From positions 17,675,001 to 17,739,000 of the forward strand of contig OY987265.1 of assembly GCA_963920665.1 (NCBI GenBank): a stretch of 64,000 nt of DNA, in the 5' to 3' direction. Both the position numbers and the translations under genes were made by a program. The notes beneath the pieces are model-generated. The model was not told the DNA's origin and made no database searches. It saw only the letters and a program-made list of their open reading frames with translations. Below, piece after piece: positions 24,091-37,473 of the stretch; the stretch's first letter is position 1, and each line of letters begins with the position of its first letter. The DNA comes from Straminergon stramineum. Its lineage: Eukaryota > Streptophyta > Bryopsida > Hypnales > Calliergonaceae.

Positions 24091-27000
24091 CAACTCATAA
24101 TTGCCTCTAATTGAGAGCATTTTGAAACTATTTCAAGTAAGGATTCCAAGTAGTCATTATGTGCTTTAGGGTTGTCCAAAGGGCTCCCCAAAGTCAATAA
24201 ACAAAGTTTCTTAAAATGAGACTTTGGATTATGTTTTACCAAAGGCACATGATGGTTCATAGTCCCTTGCATAGAAATGCCTTCAAGATCTTCAAGATCC
24301 TACATGCAAAGAAGAATAAATTAGAATGGATTATATTTTCATGAAGAGCCTTCAAATGATAATGATTTGTTCTAACATATTTCAAATCTTATGATTTTTG
24401 AAACACTATAGGGGGATCGATTATCTAATTACATTTGAATGGATACAAAAATGTGCAATTCTCATGATGTCAATTGCATGAATAGAATATTACCTTGCTT
24501 GAAAATCCACTTTCGGGTAGCATAGACGCTTTCCAAATCCTTGTATGCTTTGCAATCATTCGACCCATGTCACGGAGTTGGTCATGCATCTCAAGAATGT
24601 CACCATCTCCATTGACCTTCAACAATGACATGTCGATCAATCTATCCAACTCAACCATTGGAAGGGCACCATCTTTGGACCACATAGACAAGATTGTCGA
24701 TTTGGATATGCCAAATGGATATACATCTCGACAGAAGAAACATGCCACATCCAAAAACATCCTTTTTTCCACCCCCTCATTCAATCCCTCAAAGCTTATT
24801 TGCAAAGTGTTCCAAATTTCTTCATCACCATCCAAGCTCCTTGCTCTTGCCATCCTTTGTAGGGCTCGTTCCCAACTTCACAACCTCTCTTTGTTGCGGA
24901 GAAATGCACCCATCACTTTCAAACTCAAAGGCAAGCCTTTACAAGCTTGTACAACTTGTTTGCGCAAGGCTACAAAGTCCGGTGATAGAGAAGCTTCACC
25001 CCAACAAAGTTGTGAGGTGAAAAGTTTCATTGAAACCTTTTCATCCAACAATTCAACATCCAACCTTCCCTCCATGCCCACAAATTTCTTTATGGTACTT
25101 GAATTACGTGTCGTGATGATTATTGTAGTCCCTTTGCTACCTTGAATGATGTCTGGAGGTGCAATGTCTAGCACTTGAAACTCATCCTTGATATCATCTA
25201 GTATTAAAAGAACCTTCTTTTCCAACAAGAGTTCCTTCATCATCTTTTGGTCTTCTTCAAAATGTTGGGGTTTGCAATCATTACCACGGTCTGGTAATAT
25301 CTTGCACAATATTTCATAGGAGTTTTGATAGTTCTTGCATTCAGCAACAAAGCATGCAACATTGTATGAGGACTTCACAGTCGGGTCATCAAATATTGCC
25401 TTGGCTAGTGTGGTCTTGCCAATTCCACCCATGCCCACAATGCCTATATACTTCATTTTCAAAAGCCCTTTGGCTTTAGACAATTGATGATCTAAATCAA
25501 TTGGGACTTCCTTCAAAGGAGCAATTAGCTCATTCACCTGTACATGTACAAAAAGAACATTATTTTGGAAAATCATTATCAAATTAAAATATCAAACTAT
25601 ACTAAAAATAATTAATGCAAAGTATGAAAGAGATTTACATAAATCAAACATCACTAAATGAATTTCATTTTATAATTGGGCAATTTCATACCCTTGGGAC
25701 ATGGTTCACAATGGACTTGGAATCTCGTAAGGCACAAGATCCTTCCTTCAAGAAAGACTTCTTTAAACTAGTGAGCTGGTCACAAATGTTGGAAAATGTT
25801 GGGCGTTGAAGAGGGTCTTGGGACCAACATTCTTGGATTAAGGTTGTAAGTCCTTCACAATCATTGGGTAGGGATGGTCGAAAGCTAGAGCCATGCAGAC
25901 CTTGTAGTTTATTACAAATTTCTTTGGGTTTCAAATTAGAATATGGAACCTTTCCAGATAGAATCTCCGAGCATATTATGGCAAAGGACCACACATCCGC
26001 TTGAAATAGATACTGTGGAGTTTTACTTCCCTTGATCATTTCAGGGGCCATATATCCTGGTGTTCCAATTGTATATTGTGTTGATTCTGGATTGTTACAA
26101 ACCTCCAATTCAGAAATCCCATAATCCATAACCTTGAATATGCGATAAGGAACCAAATCTTCCATAGGTATTGAACTACACAAGACATTATCAGGTTTCA
26201 AGTCAAGATGAGCAACTTGCATGTCATGAAGGTAATATACACCCTTTGCAATTTGGAGCATGATGTCAAGTGCAATATGATAGAGTAAAGATCTTTTGGC
26301 TTCCTTCAACACAGTAGACAAGTTGGAATCCATCAATTCCATCACTAACTGCATCTCTTCAATTTCACCTTCTTCGAGATTCTCATCACTGTTTTGGATA
26401 GTCCCTAAACCAAAAAATTGAATGAAACTTTTTATTATTTGAGACAAGCTTGATTTCAAATACTGCATCACCAAATGCATCTTGCCAATAAGTCCTACTT
26501 CCTTAGAATTGTCACCAACTTTTTTGATAATTCCACAACCAAAAAATTGAACAAGATTTGGATGGCTTAGGCCTGCCAAGATTCCTGCCTCTTTTTGACA
26601 CATCCTAAGATATTCAGGATCACCTCTTAACACTTTTGTAGCACATGTAAGGCCAAGCCAATTGGATAAGTGCACTTCCATAACTTCCTTCACCTATTTT
26701 TTGGATTAGTTTTGGTGGTTTGAAATCATTGGGGAACTCCAAATCATTCAAGTCTCCACCATTAACTCGATCCAAATTTCTAAGTCTCAACAAAAGATGT
26801 TGGGTTAGATCATAATCCTCTAAGATTTCTCCTTGAAGGAAAAGTTCAAGCTTCTTCTGTAGTTCTTGTCCATCTTCAAGAACTTGGTCATAGATAGTTG
26901 CATCAAATAGAATAGGTCGGATGTCATTGGATTTATTCGGATGGTGGAATAAGTACATTTCCCTCGTTGTATCATAACAACACTTGAGATCTAAAAGTAG

Positions 27001-28831
27001 CTCACGAAAAGTCTCTTTGTTTTGGAGTTGAAATACAACCAAATGACACCATTGTTCTTCTTCCATGCAATTTTTTCTCACAATCTCTACTTTCTTTAGA
27101 AGAACAAATAATTCTTCATATTCAAATTGGAATTGGAGATCCAGAGTAGCAATTGACAACATTTTGTCAATCTCCTTCATAGCTAGTATGAGCTTGCCCA
27201 AAAGATTTACACATTGGTTTTTATTCAAAACTTTCTCTTTGGAAGATGCATTCAAAGTCTCCCAACATTTCTCAAGATGGGGTATATCATTGCGTAGTCT
27301 TCTGCAATACCCACTTTACACTTGTGAGAAATCCTTGTCTTTCATGTGGAGTATGTATCCATAGTTAATGAGATTTCATAACAAAATATAGCAAAACCAA
27401 TTACCTTCTAGTACAAATTTAAAAAATCAAACACATTCAACAAATTAAATTTCATTGAACAATAGTTAGAGAGTTGCTATCAATTGTATTGAAATCACTT
27501 TAATTACACACAAAAATGCTTAAAACAAGACTATTTATAAAAATTGATGTGAGTAAAATAGATAACATTACAAAGAACTTTGTAATTTGAGTACTACAAT
27601 ATTCTAACATTCACTTTCAATCCCTAACAATTACTAAAGAATATTTATACTCACCGAGTAGACCATGGAAAATCCATGTATCTCCAAAATGTGGACACCA
27701 TGATGAAAATTGCAATCCACATCAAAAAGCGCACCATTTATTGCAGCAAATGGAGAAATATATCAAAGATCTACAATAACTTCAAAACAAATCCAAAGAA
27801 AGTAGTTAGAAAAGAACATTCAAACTAAGAAAAATAGCAAGGGCTACAAAAAACTTCGATTACACAATACTTTTAAATCACCTCCCACAAAGAGTTCTGT
27901 CAAAACTATTTACTAATACTTAGAAAAATTCACGATCATACAATAATTAATAGTTACAAAATACAACAATCTTATCCAAATTTAATAAGTATCAAAACTT
28001 TACATTAACATTATAAAGTATAAAATCAAGAAATCAACATTAAATGATTAACAATTTTGATAATATTCAACAATTGGTATCAAAGATTGCATTGCAAACC
28101 ATAACAAAGATTATGATCTAAAGACACAAGAATAATGCAACATTTGGATAGTTCAAAGTAGGATTCTATATTCATTGGTAGTTGAAGTCAACCAATTGGA
28201 ACGTAATTGAATAAGATTCTCAAAAGGCACACCTTAGATTCAAATTGGACACATTAACAATATCCAACACATACATTGCTCACTATCCTCAATCTCAAGA
28301 TTCTACATTCACAATTCATTGATGTTACAACTCTCTATGCAATGCCATGTTTTATGAGAAAAACACAAGTAAAAGGCTTGATAAAGTTTTGGCCTTTGGG
28401 GGGACATGTCATACCTCCTAATCAATAAGTCCATATAAAAAAAATATATTGTTTAACAAATGAAACTTAGATGTCAAAAATGTTTAGGCATTGTTGAATC
28501 TTGACAATTACCAATCAAATTAGGGATAGTTCATAATCAAGTAAGACGGAATGAAGCAAACATGGTAAACCTCTCATCTCAATAGATGAATGGTTGCATC
28601 ACAAGAATGTCCTCAAAATTTTATCCACACTACATTTCGTATAGAATTCCTCAAAATTGAGTTTGCTTGTACAAAAGCCAAGATGACTTTTACTTAAAGA
28701 TGTAATGTATTCAAGCTCCCAATCATCCTTCCATTTCTTATGACAAAAGAAGAAGGATCAACTTCAAAAATCTAAGTTAGTACCTAATGGAATTTCTGAT
28801 TGACACTATGGAAGACATTGGAACTCATATG

Positions 28832-29112
28832 GTCAATTACATTAAAATGGCAATATTTATATGCCATTTTTTAGACCATGCAATCTGAACTGTAGAAGGA
28901 CATCTAGGGCTATTATTGATTTTGGACATCTAGAAATAGTATAGATTTCAAGCCGCACGGTCTAAATTATCTATGACATGTCTAGATTGTAGACATCTAG
29001 GACAAATCTAGATTTCTAACATCTAGGACAAGTTTAGATTTCAGACCTTGCCAAAGTAGTGAATAGACCACCAATTTACTAGGAATACCATCAATTTACT
29101 GGAATTGACGAT
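28832..29112. mobile_element. Copy-A-specific insert, possible MITE
   Basis: Copy B reads gacattggaactcattgaat without interruption (near 50670-50690), whereas copy A has about 280 extra bases. The extra segment has weakly inverted ends (gtcaattacattaaa at the left, gtcaattccagtaaa at the right read on the minus strand). It contains short tandem catctaggacaa-tctagatttc repeats near 28970-29045. No clean target duplication was seen. Confidence 0.4.
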
Positions 29113-29994
29113 TCATTGAATAGTGGAATGGAAGCAATTATCAAAAAGATGATCCTACAATTGGATTCAAGCAACAATTCAAAACCAAAATTCCTCCACC
29201 TCAATTGCAATCAATAAATCTACTTACTAATACATAAGTTTTACGACTTCCTAAAAGAATCATGATTCATACCATCTCTCTCATTTGTGTCAAAATTGTA
29301 GTCTATCCTCCATCCATAGTTGCAACAACATGCTCTTTTAATCCTTAACTTCATTGGCCATTGGTTGCCTCTTATCCAAACCTATTGGATGGATTCATCT
29401 ATTATTTCTTGAAAGGAGACACCTATTCCCTACTCTCCACTTCTCTCCAATTGAATCTCATCAAATAAAATAAATCACCTAATTCACCCATATCCCATCC
29501 CTCCACACACACCAAAACCTAAACCAATAAAACTTTGATACAAATGCAATTAGTAGAATAAATACAATATACAAATGGATATTATATACAAAATACATGT
29601 CTCAAATATAATTGATATGGTGTAACATAGGGATACATGGATGGGATACAAGATTATATACAATATAGACATATGAATCAAAATATTGATATGGTATGAA
29701 ATACAAATATATGTATGAGATATGGGATATAGTTGTTAATCCCATATTGATTGCAATCTAGCATGTTTAGAAAAAATATAGATATAAAGTGGGGTAATGA
29801 TAATGCCTTCATGGGAGGTTATAAATTCACTAGTTGTCATTCCCTCACTATCCTCTCAAAAGAGACAGACACACCATACCATTCATTCATCCACAATTAG
29901 CAGAGTGAAAAAATAAAATCACACCATAGCTTTGAAACAACTTTTATAATGAAAGATTCTTAGTTTGGAATAGTCTATTGGACCATTCAGAATA

Positions 29995-30205
29995 CACACC
30001 TTACATGTGATGTGGATTGAGCTGCAAGGGAGATGAGGGCCCCAGGTTGCCCAAGAAACAGAGCACCAACTCCCACTCTCAGCAAGAAACAAGAAGACGA
30101 TCTGCCATCTTGCGTCGTTAGTTTGAAACTCCAACCATGAAATGACGCAGCAGATAAGAAGCCAAGAGGCTACCACAAAAGCTACCACATAAGTTAGAAA
30201 CACCA
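29995..30205 (-). promoter_or_regulatory. Conserved 5' block upstream of copy A, possible leader exon
   Basis: This block is strongly conserved with 52500-52705. On the minus strand both copies hold an open frame of about 65 codons beginning with a hydrophobic run (VVASWLLICCVISWLEFQT) and containing FQTNDARWQIV and LAESGSWC. Both end at a donor-like tgtaag-gtgtg. No ATG opens the frame, and a 1-bp indel separates the copies near its end. It may be a non-coding leader exon, an upstream open frame or promoter sequence. Confidence 0.35.
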
Positions 30206-30419
30206 GGGGACTGGAGTTCGGATGTCACTTCGAACAAAATGACAGAAACAAACCCCAACTCAATGCAAAGTTAACTTGTTACCAAACTCTCTCAACATCC
30301 AGATCTCAAGTTCCCAACCCCACAATCCACCTTTGTCGTATCAAACAGAGAGAAACTTGCGAGGAAGTGAAGCTACTTCAATGAATGAGGGCACAACCCC
30401 AGGACTGTGAAACTTACAG

Positions 30420-30960
30420 AGCTAGAGCAAGTTCCCAGATGCCGACTAAGGTAGCAACGACGCAGGAAAGTTTGCACTAACGATGAGAGCGTGAACAAGC
30501 ACGTGGAGATGTTCAGACGATGTACTGCAGCTTCGGAGGTGGAGAAGCTTCATGAGAATCACGGCGGCAACAACACCCAGACTGGGACGAGTAGCTTGGT
30601 CGCAGAGTTCGAAGAGAGGGAAGAGCGCCATAGCCAGCATGAACTGTGAAGGAGCCAGCGACAGGGGTGTGGTAGGCTTGCTGTACCCGTGACCCAGTCG
30701 TAGTTGGTAGTCCGGCAATAATTTAATGGAGCATTTAATTCATGTGGGACCTGCCTTCCCCACGTGAAGAGTACTATTCTAGGACTGTTTCCAGTGCTGG
30801 GGATCCGTGCTGTTGAAATGCTTTTCTTCTTTCTTTTCTTTTTTTCTTTTTTCAAATGAAATGCTTTTCCAATGACACCATATGGGATTTCAGGATTCCA
30901 CACGATGGTCTGCAGGTCTCTACAGAAACTTACTGTACTGACAGTAAAGGTCGATTCCCA
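30420..30960 (+). repeat. Dispersed repeat R1, copy 3
   Basis: This is the most complete R1 copy on this side, running from cagatgccgacta through gaagagcgccatagccagc and catttaattcatgtgggacc. It continues to ggattccacacgatggtct and ctgtactgacagtaa. It lies at the far 5' end of duplicon A, about 2.7 kb upstream of the receptor start. It therefore may contain the distal promoter. Confidence 0.7.
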
Positions 30961-30989
30961 CCTGGCGTTTGCAAACACCATGAACTTAA

Positions 30990-33900
30990 AGATAAAATTT
31001 CGTCATTAAAAAAATATAATTTCTTTTTCTGGCAGTTCAGGTCCGGAATCGTAGTGATAGTTTCTTAATGAGGCGCAGTTCCCACATACTTGGTACTCAT
31101 TGTGAAGGACCTCACGTAACTTATCCCAACACAGTCAATTACTGATTTTGATCCGATGGCCAAAAATAGTCTAAATTTCAAACTTTGAATGATTTTAAAA
31201 ATTAACATATCACCATCCCGAATCTATGGACGAGGAATTGTAATCAACATCCAAGTATTAGGAAAGATTTCACTACAATTCAATGTCGAAACATATGCTC
31301 TAAATAAGGGGTGGAGAAATTTTTTTTATAATGAAATTCATTATCCATCATGAATCTCCAAAGGGTATGGGACAATTTGAAGATGAGAGCTTGACCACTA
31401 ATTGTCAAAACGCAGGAGTTGTGTGCAATGTAGAACTTCAAACCTCATGTAGGCATAGTAGAATAACTTTTTTCAAGAAACTTTGAACTAAGAAAAATTG
31501 GTAAATCAAACTAAATTTCATCTCCAAAAATTTGTTCGAGATTCTAAGCCTCCAATCAAAACTTTGGGACAAAATTCAAAAAGGGATTGGGACAAACCCC
31601 TAAAGTTTCATTGCATATTAACCCCTCAATGCCCAAGGCCTTTCTTGAGCCTCTTGAAACTTGCTCTAAATTGAACTAAAAGCCAACATTTTGATAAGTT
31701 CTATCAATTTTTTTAATTGTAACTATACAAATTCAAACCTAACATGTTAAGTTTCAAATGGGAAAAGAAAAGTTTACAATATCACTTATGAATTTGAAAG
31801 ATTGTAATGTTTGATCATTGAGGGTGTTCAAACAATGAAACCAATTTGAAGTCTTGCAATCCTCTTTTCACATGTCAAATCTAAAAAACTGGTTACTAAA
31901 AAAAGGTGAGGGTTAAAGGGCAAAACATCGGCATAACCCCAATGAATTTACAACTTCTCAAAATTTGTTCTTTAATTTTTTTTAAATGAATTTTTCATGT
32001 TATTTTTTTGGTAAGATCTAGTGTCTTCAAGAGCCCTTGATACTAGAAAATCAAGATTTGCAATGGACCCCCTTGTACAAAATCTTGAATAGAAAATTCA
32101 TAATGATTCATTTTCATAATTTGATTTTTGATGCTAAAACTAAACTTTCAAAATAATTTTAAAATAAAAAATACGAAAAATAGGAACTTGGTTAGTTTTT
32201 ATTTAACCTCAAAGTTTTGTTGACAAGAGAATTCAGTACCTCAAGCATTTTAAGGATTAAAGTAGGTATCTCCTTAACTACCATTCCTTGCTACTCTACC
32301 TAATTACTATTATTATTAGATGAGTCAAATTTTCATATTTTCTTCTTGGCAAGTGAAAGGAGCTTCCAACACACCAAAGAATGCAACATTTGAATATTGT
32401 GTGCAAAAGTCATGATGGGTCAAATCTTTTTTTGATAGAGGTTATAGAATTGTTCTTCCAAATATGTACACATTGATTTTGAAGATGTACACTAAGTGAT
32501 GATGGTCTTGGATTAGTGGTGCATATAGGGTATCTAGGTTATAGTTGCATTCCACAATGAGGAAAAACACAAACATTTGGGACACCCAAAATTTGTTGGG
32601 TGCCATTAACTTACCATAAGCTTACTGCGAATTGATTTTGCAATATATTTGAACCATTTTTTTCATTTTCATGTTGGGACCACGCTACACCAAAAAAATA
32701 TTTAGTGTCATCCATACCTAGCTATTTACTGAAGGCTATAATTTTCTACAAAAGAGGAATATTTTTACCAAGAATGTAGATATCAATACAATTCAAAGAA
32801 AAAAATTCCTATAAACATGGTTGGCAAAAGTATTTGTCAAAAGGAGAAATTTATATCATTTTAAAATCAATTTGTCTTGGTGACAATGAATACAATTATT
32901 AGTGTAGTGAAAGAGAGAACAAAATTTTTGAAAAAAATTATTCAAATTGAAGTGAGAAGTCCATTGTGGATTGTTTGGTTATTGTACATAGATATAGTTA
33001 TTTGATTCACATTTTTTGTATGTGTGAGAACAAAAAATGAGGATTAATTTCACATGCATTTCAATCAACTCATTTTTAAAAAAAATTGATACATTATAGG
33101 GTGGTCAAAGTAAAAATATATAGCTTTCTATTGTGGGCTAGAGGGAGGGACTATTCTTGTCTTTGGGGATTCTAATGTGTCTCTTATTTTCCTTACATAG
33201 TTCCAATGGAAATCCAAAAGCACCCTTGGTAGAGTGAAACAAAGAATGAGCCTTTAGCCATGTGTAGTGTGCTCATTGAATTCATGAAATGGTGACTATC
33301 TAATCCAACTCTACAACTTTGAGTCCCAATTGTACACGCAATGCAAGAAAAATTACATTAGAATACAAAAAAGTTGAATGTGATCTAAAAATAGAGCTTT
33401 GAATTGAACTCCAATCTCAATAGTGGATCTACTTACTTTAATCAATCTACAAAGCTAATTCAAGGGGAAGTCGGGCTACGCACATAACATGTGTCGATGA
33501 GAAGTCGTTTCTCTTCAATGTTGTTATTCATGCTACACTATCGTAATAATGAAATAATTTTAGTATTTTTAACACTCATTACAAATACTAAATGTCAATA
33601 TGAGCATCAATTATCAATTACATTTCTACTAGAGAAAACATAATTATTAGCAAGATAGGATAACTTGCACTATATTAGTATTTTTAATTAAATGGTCAAT
33701 ATGAACACTAATCGCCAACTAAAAAATGAGAATTATTATGAGTTCGGTGATGTGATAAATAACATTGTAGATCATATAATACTGAGTACTAAATATTATT
33801 CGCAATACAATTTTCCTTCACGTGGCTCCTTGTCTTTTGTTGAAATAAGAAAGTACATTACAAAAATGCATCTTGAAAGGTCATAAAACCATATCTTTTT

Positions 33901-36719
33901 GCTTGGAAGTTCACAAATACAAGATGTACGTAGCTAACGTGAGGAGATCTTTGGCTAGATATTAGGTCACCTTTGAAACAACTAGTCCAATGTCTTATGT
34001 GGCTTGTATTTCAAAAATTCATGCATGGACTCATCAAAATTTAAATTGGAAAAGAGATACAAGCACGAGAATTAAACTTACCTCTCTCAAGTGTCACTAA
34101 GCTATGTTTACTTGTAATCGCCATGTATCTGCAATTTAGCCAAAATGAAGTGGAATTTGGACGAAAAGATTAAATAATGTGATTCTCTAATTGTTTTTAG
34201 CAATTGGGGAGAAAAGCATGTTGAAGTGGAGGTAGAGAACTTTGACCCCACTAATATAGAGATTAGTATTCACTTCTAAAGTTCATCCCAATAGAACACC
34301 AATAATTAGTAATTGGGTCTCTTTCAAAAACAAATAGATCACTAGTAGAAACATTAGTGACATACACTTCCGAAACATGTCCCTAAATACCTAAATCTAG
34401 TGAAGTTGGTCATGTGAGTCCTCTCATAGGGCTTTAGAGTAGTCTATGTGGCCCATATTTTTACTATTGGATAAAAGGCTATCCATAAATCAAGATAACA
34501 TAGATTGCATATTAATCCCTAAATATTTTTTTATATTCAAAAATTGAGTTGAGAGTTTAAGAAAAAATATTTGAAAAACCACAATTTTTTTTCATCCTTT
34601 AAATATTTGTTTGCGTAGAAGTAGGAACTAGATAGAAATATAAACTAATTGGTTGATGATTCTCAAATGGAATTAAAAGATACTAATCCCAACAGTGGGA
34701 TTGTTCTAGCAAAAAACAACAATCATGTAGAACATTTTTTGAATTTATTTGAAAATTGAGTTAAACAATGAATCTTATAAGTATTTTTTGGAAGAAGATA
34801 TTCTAATTTTTCCAAAATTATGAATCTTTTCATCACTTTCTCATCACTAGTTCAAGTAGAATGAATTAAATCTTTCTATACGAACTAAAATATTTTCTTT
34901 CAGAACCAAAATAAAAATATATATATTTTGAATTTCTGGATTTTTTGGTGCTCTTTGTGATGAACTCTATTTTGAGATGAGCATTGCACAACTTTTGCTC
35001 CCATGCACCAATTGAAACAAAAATTATGTCCATGTGAAGCTAATGTATTTTTCTATCTTCAAAAATGGTAGTCTTGCTATACCCATCAGTGTTTTTTTTA
35101 GTGATTTAGCTTTTTCTAAGTAGTGGCAATAATTCTGGATGAACCTTCAATGAGTTTGCTACTTCTATCCATCTTGGGGAGAAAAAAATTTCACTGAGCT
35201 AATGAACATTAGTGAATTATGGCTATACACAAATATTGATGAGGAAAACAAGGAGGTGACATATCCATCTTCATAGCAGATGTATGTTGGCAACAATTGG
35301 AAATTTCCAAGCTAATTTTTGACTTCTACATGTTTTGAATAATTGAATTTTGGTGATGTCTGAAGAAAAGTAGTTACAACCAAGGCAATAAGACAAGGAA
35401 TTTTAGAGTCTCTTACTAGTTAGTGAATGCTTTGAAATCAAAATTGCCACAACACCTACCAATAAACATTTTTTTGTCATTTTAGTAGCAAATCACGGCC
35501 ATCATTTTCAAATAAGATTGTAAGAATGTAAGTTGACTTGAGAGTTAAACCATTGTGTAAAAGAAGAGCTCTCTAACTACCAAATGACAAAATTGAAATC
35601 CTCATCTCATAGGAACTTCAAGCAACATACATGCCTTGCAAGCGATTCCCTGCTTGTGGATGTTGATAATGAAGCTAGAATGCTAGACTAATGAACATTT
35701 TGACAACTTTAAACTCATCAAATTGTGAAATTTCTATACCTCTCCAAGTCTCTATATTGAACATTGATGGCTTGATGCCATTAGATCTTGCAAGCGCCAT
35801 TGATAACAACCCTAAATTGCATAGATTAATTGAAACAAACATACAATCAAGTTTGGATTCTATAGTAATAACAATATCCCAAATTGATTGTCTTTTGTGT
35901 AGGCAATAAAATTGGATTTCAAAGTTCAAAAATTAATATCCAATCCAAACTAAAAAATCAAGGTGGATTGTGATTTGTGATGTAATTGCCACTCACTTGA
36001 ATACGTGATGTTCCCAAAACAACCTCCGATTGCTTCCACTTGCATTTTTATTTCTTAACAACTAAGAAGTCATTATAATACAATTAAATATTCATTTAGT
36101 TCTTTATAAATCAATCTTTCTACAAATATAGTAAGAGATGTATATTAAGATAATACAATATTCTATAGAATAATTATTAATAGTTATACATCTTACTTGA
36201 ATATCTTGTGTAGAAATTGATAGAAAAAAAAAAGAATAAAAATAAAAATATAGTAGTTAATACACAAAAAATTTGCTTTTAATTAACATTGCTGAAAATG
36301 GGTGATATATCTTAATGAAACTTTTGAAATAATGGCTACGAGTGCCAAACCTTGATCAAGGTCTTCGCTCCTAATCTATTTGTACAAGAGACTAATATGA
36401 AAACCTTAGTGTATTAGATGTTGAAGTATAGACGAGGGCATGCAAAAAGTTGTGATCCAGTGGCTAAGTTTTGGCAATGTATTTGGAATGTGTGGCCAAA
36501 ATAAGAGTAGTGAAGACGATTACAACCCAGTGCTTATCGAACTCAATGGCAATGTGAACTTTTGGCACAAGGCCAAGTGGCTAAATGCAATTAGTGGATA
36601 GTGCAATTAGGCGAAAAAATATCATTTCTACACCTTCAATTCATATGGTAAAATCAAAGTACACGGAGAGAGGGTGAAATTTGGCGATTTTTCGCCCCTA
36701 AAAAAACCGTTGGTACCTG
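30990..36719. other. No gene seen (5.7 kb)
   Basis: Long AT-rich spacer with only short frames (64-84 codons) that have no motif. Around 34560-35070 there is a degraded, inverted relative of the T1 TTAA element; it shares the block tcccaacagtgggattgttc and a gaatgaattaaa-type block. A TTAACCCCTCA end-like motif near 31618 has no convincing partner. Confidence 0.5.
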
Positions 36720-36908
36720 TGAGGCCATGACCCAGTCATAGTTGGTAGTTGGGGCAACAATGTAAGGGAACATTTAATTCATGTGGGACCTGCCTTCCCC
36801 ACGTGAAGAGTACTATTCTAGGAACATCATTTCCAATGCTGGGGATCCACGCTGTTGGAATGCTTAGCCAGATTTCAGGATTCCACACGATGGTCTTCAG
36901 GTCTCTAA
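36720..36908 (+). repeat. Dispersed repeat R1, partial copy 4
   Basis: It runs from gtgacccagtcatagttggtag-like sequence through catttaattcatgtgggacc, ccccacgtgaagagtacta and ctggggatccacgctgttg to caggtctctaa. The rest of the R1 end (cttacagaaactcactgta) reappears at 37657, after three inserts. Confidence 0.65.
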
Positions 36909-37049
36909 CTTACTTTTTTTTTTACATAAATGGAATGGAATTTCATTGCAAAAACAAAAAGTACAAACCAGCCAGCCACAAGTGGTCTGGCCAGGGACAC
37001 CACACATAGACCGGACACAGACCCAAAAGAAAGCGGACACAGGGAGAGG
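36909..37049 (-). mobile_element. SINE, minus orientation
   Basis: It starts with a T-run (the reversed A tail), then a gaatggaatttcattgc block, the inverse of the family 3' end, then ccagccacaagtggtctggc, the inverse of the family core. Direct repeats caggtctctaa flank it (36898-36908 and 37050-37060). Confidence 0.65.
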
Positions 37050-37060
37050 CAGGTCTCTAA

Positions 37061-37457
37061 GAGCATGGCCACCGTGGGGCGGCCAAATCCCCACTGCAGG
37101 CTGGCGGCTCAAGCCACTGGGAGGGGAGAGGGCCCGGTCAGCTTGTGACCCCCCACTGTGGGCCGGTCAAATGGGCCTTCATGCTCCCCACCACATCCAA
37201 ATTCGGAAGCTCTGAGCACAACAGTCCAACCACGCCCCGCCACTATGAGGGAAACAAGGAAAAGAACAGGGAAATCAGTCAACTCCGGGCTCGCTCAAAA
37301 CTTCCCCGTGCACGCCCAGTTGAGGTACCCCGGGCAAAATTGGGCACGCCCGGTGCTTGGAAAACTGTGCCCCGTGCCACAGTGGGGGGGCGTTATGGCT
37401 TCCGGGCCTGGTCAAACCCACCCCGACCAGGTCTGGCGAGTGGGGGTGGGGATGCTC
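37061..37457. mobile_element. 397-bp GC-rich MITE with TAA target duplication
   Basis: The ends are gagcatggccacc and, on the minus strand, gagcatccccacc. They are flanked by TAA (37058-37060 and 37458-37460). The insert is strikingly GC-rich compared with the AT-rich neighbourhood. TAA targets with gagcat ends fit PIF/Harbinger-like MITEs. The several overlapping open frames inside reflect the high GC content and have no motif. Confidence 0.6.
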
Positions 37458-37473
37458 TAACTTACAGAAACTC

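Larger units (their letters stand above)
21871..27737 (-). pseudogene. Kinase-NB-ARC-LRR receptor, copy A (disabled)
   Basis: By alignment with copy B the exons are 27737..27655, 27301..25692 (or starting about 27334), 25537..24494 and 24299..21871. The kinase region keeps GEGSYGS, the HLDLKPDN loop, DYG and APE. NB-ARC keeps GMGGIGKTT, LLILDDI, a GLPL-type motif and MHD. Lesions are: a 2-bp deletion near 26672 just after the glycine loop, CGA to TGA near 24880 (SWERA to stop), a frameshift in the LRRs near 23310, TAG codons near 22498 and 22283, and a truncated ZZ finger. A further TAA and a missing acceptor near 27318-27335 matter only if the longer second exon is used. The other splice borders are intact. 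It might still be transcribed, but it cannot make the full receptor. Confidence 0.85.
21550..30960 (-). repeat. Segmental duplicon A
   Basis: This segment is collinear and in direct orientation with 44810-53390. Similarity starts in the 3' flank (acattcaagagaa-tgctatgattctaatgact at about 21602 and 44866) and covers the receptor gene and its introns. It continues through about 3 kb of upstream DNA and includes an R1 copy at the far end. Differences are small indels, an A-only segment near 28.3-28.75 kb, an A-only insert near 28.83-29.11 kb, and the absence here of the TTAA element found at 50908-51824. The two copies are about 23 kb apart. Confidence 0.8.

Noticed and set aside
28320..28760. 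Insertion in duplicon A relative to B
   Set aside because: The junctions have no inverted ends or target duplication; a deletion in B is equally likely.
28970..29045. CRISPR-like short repeats (catctaggacaa-tctagatttc)
   Set aside because: Only two or three imperfect units with no spacers; a eukaryotic context makes CRISPR implausible.
31618..31920. TTAACCCCTCA...gagggttaa as another TTAA element
   Set aside because: The two ends match for only about 8 bases, and I found no second copy or empty site.
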